DNA of 5,581 bases, from positions 1-5,581 of the forward strand of contig QEUW01000471.1 in the NCBI GenBank assembly GCA_003577005.1. Reading direction: 5' to 3'. The notes below the pieces were generated by a model. It worked only from the letters and a program-made list of their open reading frames with translations. It made no database searches and was not told the origin of the DNA. This DNA comes from Chloroflexota bacterium. Lineage in GTDB: Bacteria > Chloroflexota > Anaerolineae > Caldilineales > Caldilineaceae. Position numbers and translations under genes: made by a program. Below, one piece after another: positions 5,515 to 5,581 of this stretch (position 1 is the first letter of the stretch; the number at the start of each line of letters is the position of its first letter).

Positions 5515-5574
5515 GGGGGTCCGCGGAGTTCGCACGTGGCGGGAGCCCGCTGGGCGCGAACTCCGCGGACTCTC
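5515..5574. terminator. Long inverted repeat, probable transcription terminator or mobile palindromic repeat
   Basis: GTCCGCGGAGTTCGC (5519-5533) and GCGAACTCCGCGGAC (5556-5570) are perfect 15-bp reverse complements around a 22-base loop. Four further pairs (two of them G-U) extend the stem outward to 5515 and 5574. The loop contains its own small GC hairpin, GCGG/CCGC (5539-5550). It starts about 22 bases after the E2 stop, which fits the end of the operon. Only a weak T-rich stretch (TCTCATTTC) follows, so it is not a textbook intrinsic terminator; a dispersed palindromic element is an alternative. Confidence 0.6.
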
Positions 5575-5581
5575 ATTTCAA

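Noticed and set aside
4450..5535. 361-codon open frame on the minus strand opposite E2
   Set aside because: It is antisense to the E2 catalytic domain, reads into the terminal palindrome, and shows no domain or ribosome-site support.

Overview
The window is GC-rich bacterial DNA holding four complete genes and one partial gene. They form a divergent regulator and 2-oxoacid dehydrogenase locus. Many heptanucleotide tandem repeats (words such as GTAATGC/TACGCAT and CCATCGT) lie between genes and inside one coding region. From memory, this style of repeat, and the peptide SSIVHRP it encodes, is common in Chloroflexota (Anaerolineae or Caldilineae relatives). That lineage is an inference from repeat style and base composition, not from a search.

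Layout. From 1 to 1043, on the minus strand, lies the N-terminal 347 codons of an M24-family (creatinase / Xaa-Pro peptidase-like) metallohydrolase that runs off the left edge. From 1044 to 1291 is the shared control region. It has a plausible plus-strand promoter whose -10 box overlaps a perfect 12-bp palindrome, a second imperfect dyad one helical turn away, a 14-bp direct repeat, and a 16-codon upstream ORF whose stop overlaps the GTG start of the regulator. From 1292 to 1978 is a GntR/FCD-family regulator whose last codons form an 11-bp perfect stem-loop. From 2021 to 3034 is the E1 alpha subunit and from 3027 to 4004 the E1 beta subunit (8-bp overlap) of a thiamine-diphosphate 2-oxoacid (or acetoin) dehydrogenase. 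From 4005 to 4113 is a spacer made largely of heptamer repeats. From 4114 to 5493 is the lipoyl-bearing E2 acyltransferase. From 5515 to 5574 is a long, near-perfect hairpin that probably ends the transcription unit.

How it works together. E1 alpha and E1 beta decarboxylate a 2-oxoacid (or cleave acetoin) on ThDP and pass the acyl group to the lipoyl lysine of E2, which transfers it to CoA. The E3 (dihydrolipoamide dehydrogenase) that reoxidises the lipoyl group is not in the window, so it probably comes from elsewhere in the genome. The substrate cannot be fixed from sequence; pyruvate, acetoin and branched-chain oxoacids all remain possible. The FCD regulator likely senses a small carboxylate, represses itself at the palindrome, and may also control the divergent hydrolase. 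That would tie hydrolysis of an unknown peptide or amidino-type compound to oxidation of a downstream oxoacid.

The most notable points are these: heptamer repeats embedded in an E2 linker and at two stop codons; an apparent tandem pair of E3-binding domains in E2, the second degenerate; and a possible leader peptide coupled to the regulator. No CRISPR, tRNA, rRNA or insertion sequence was seen.
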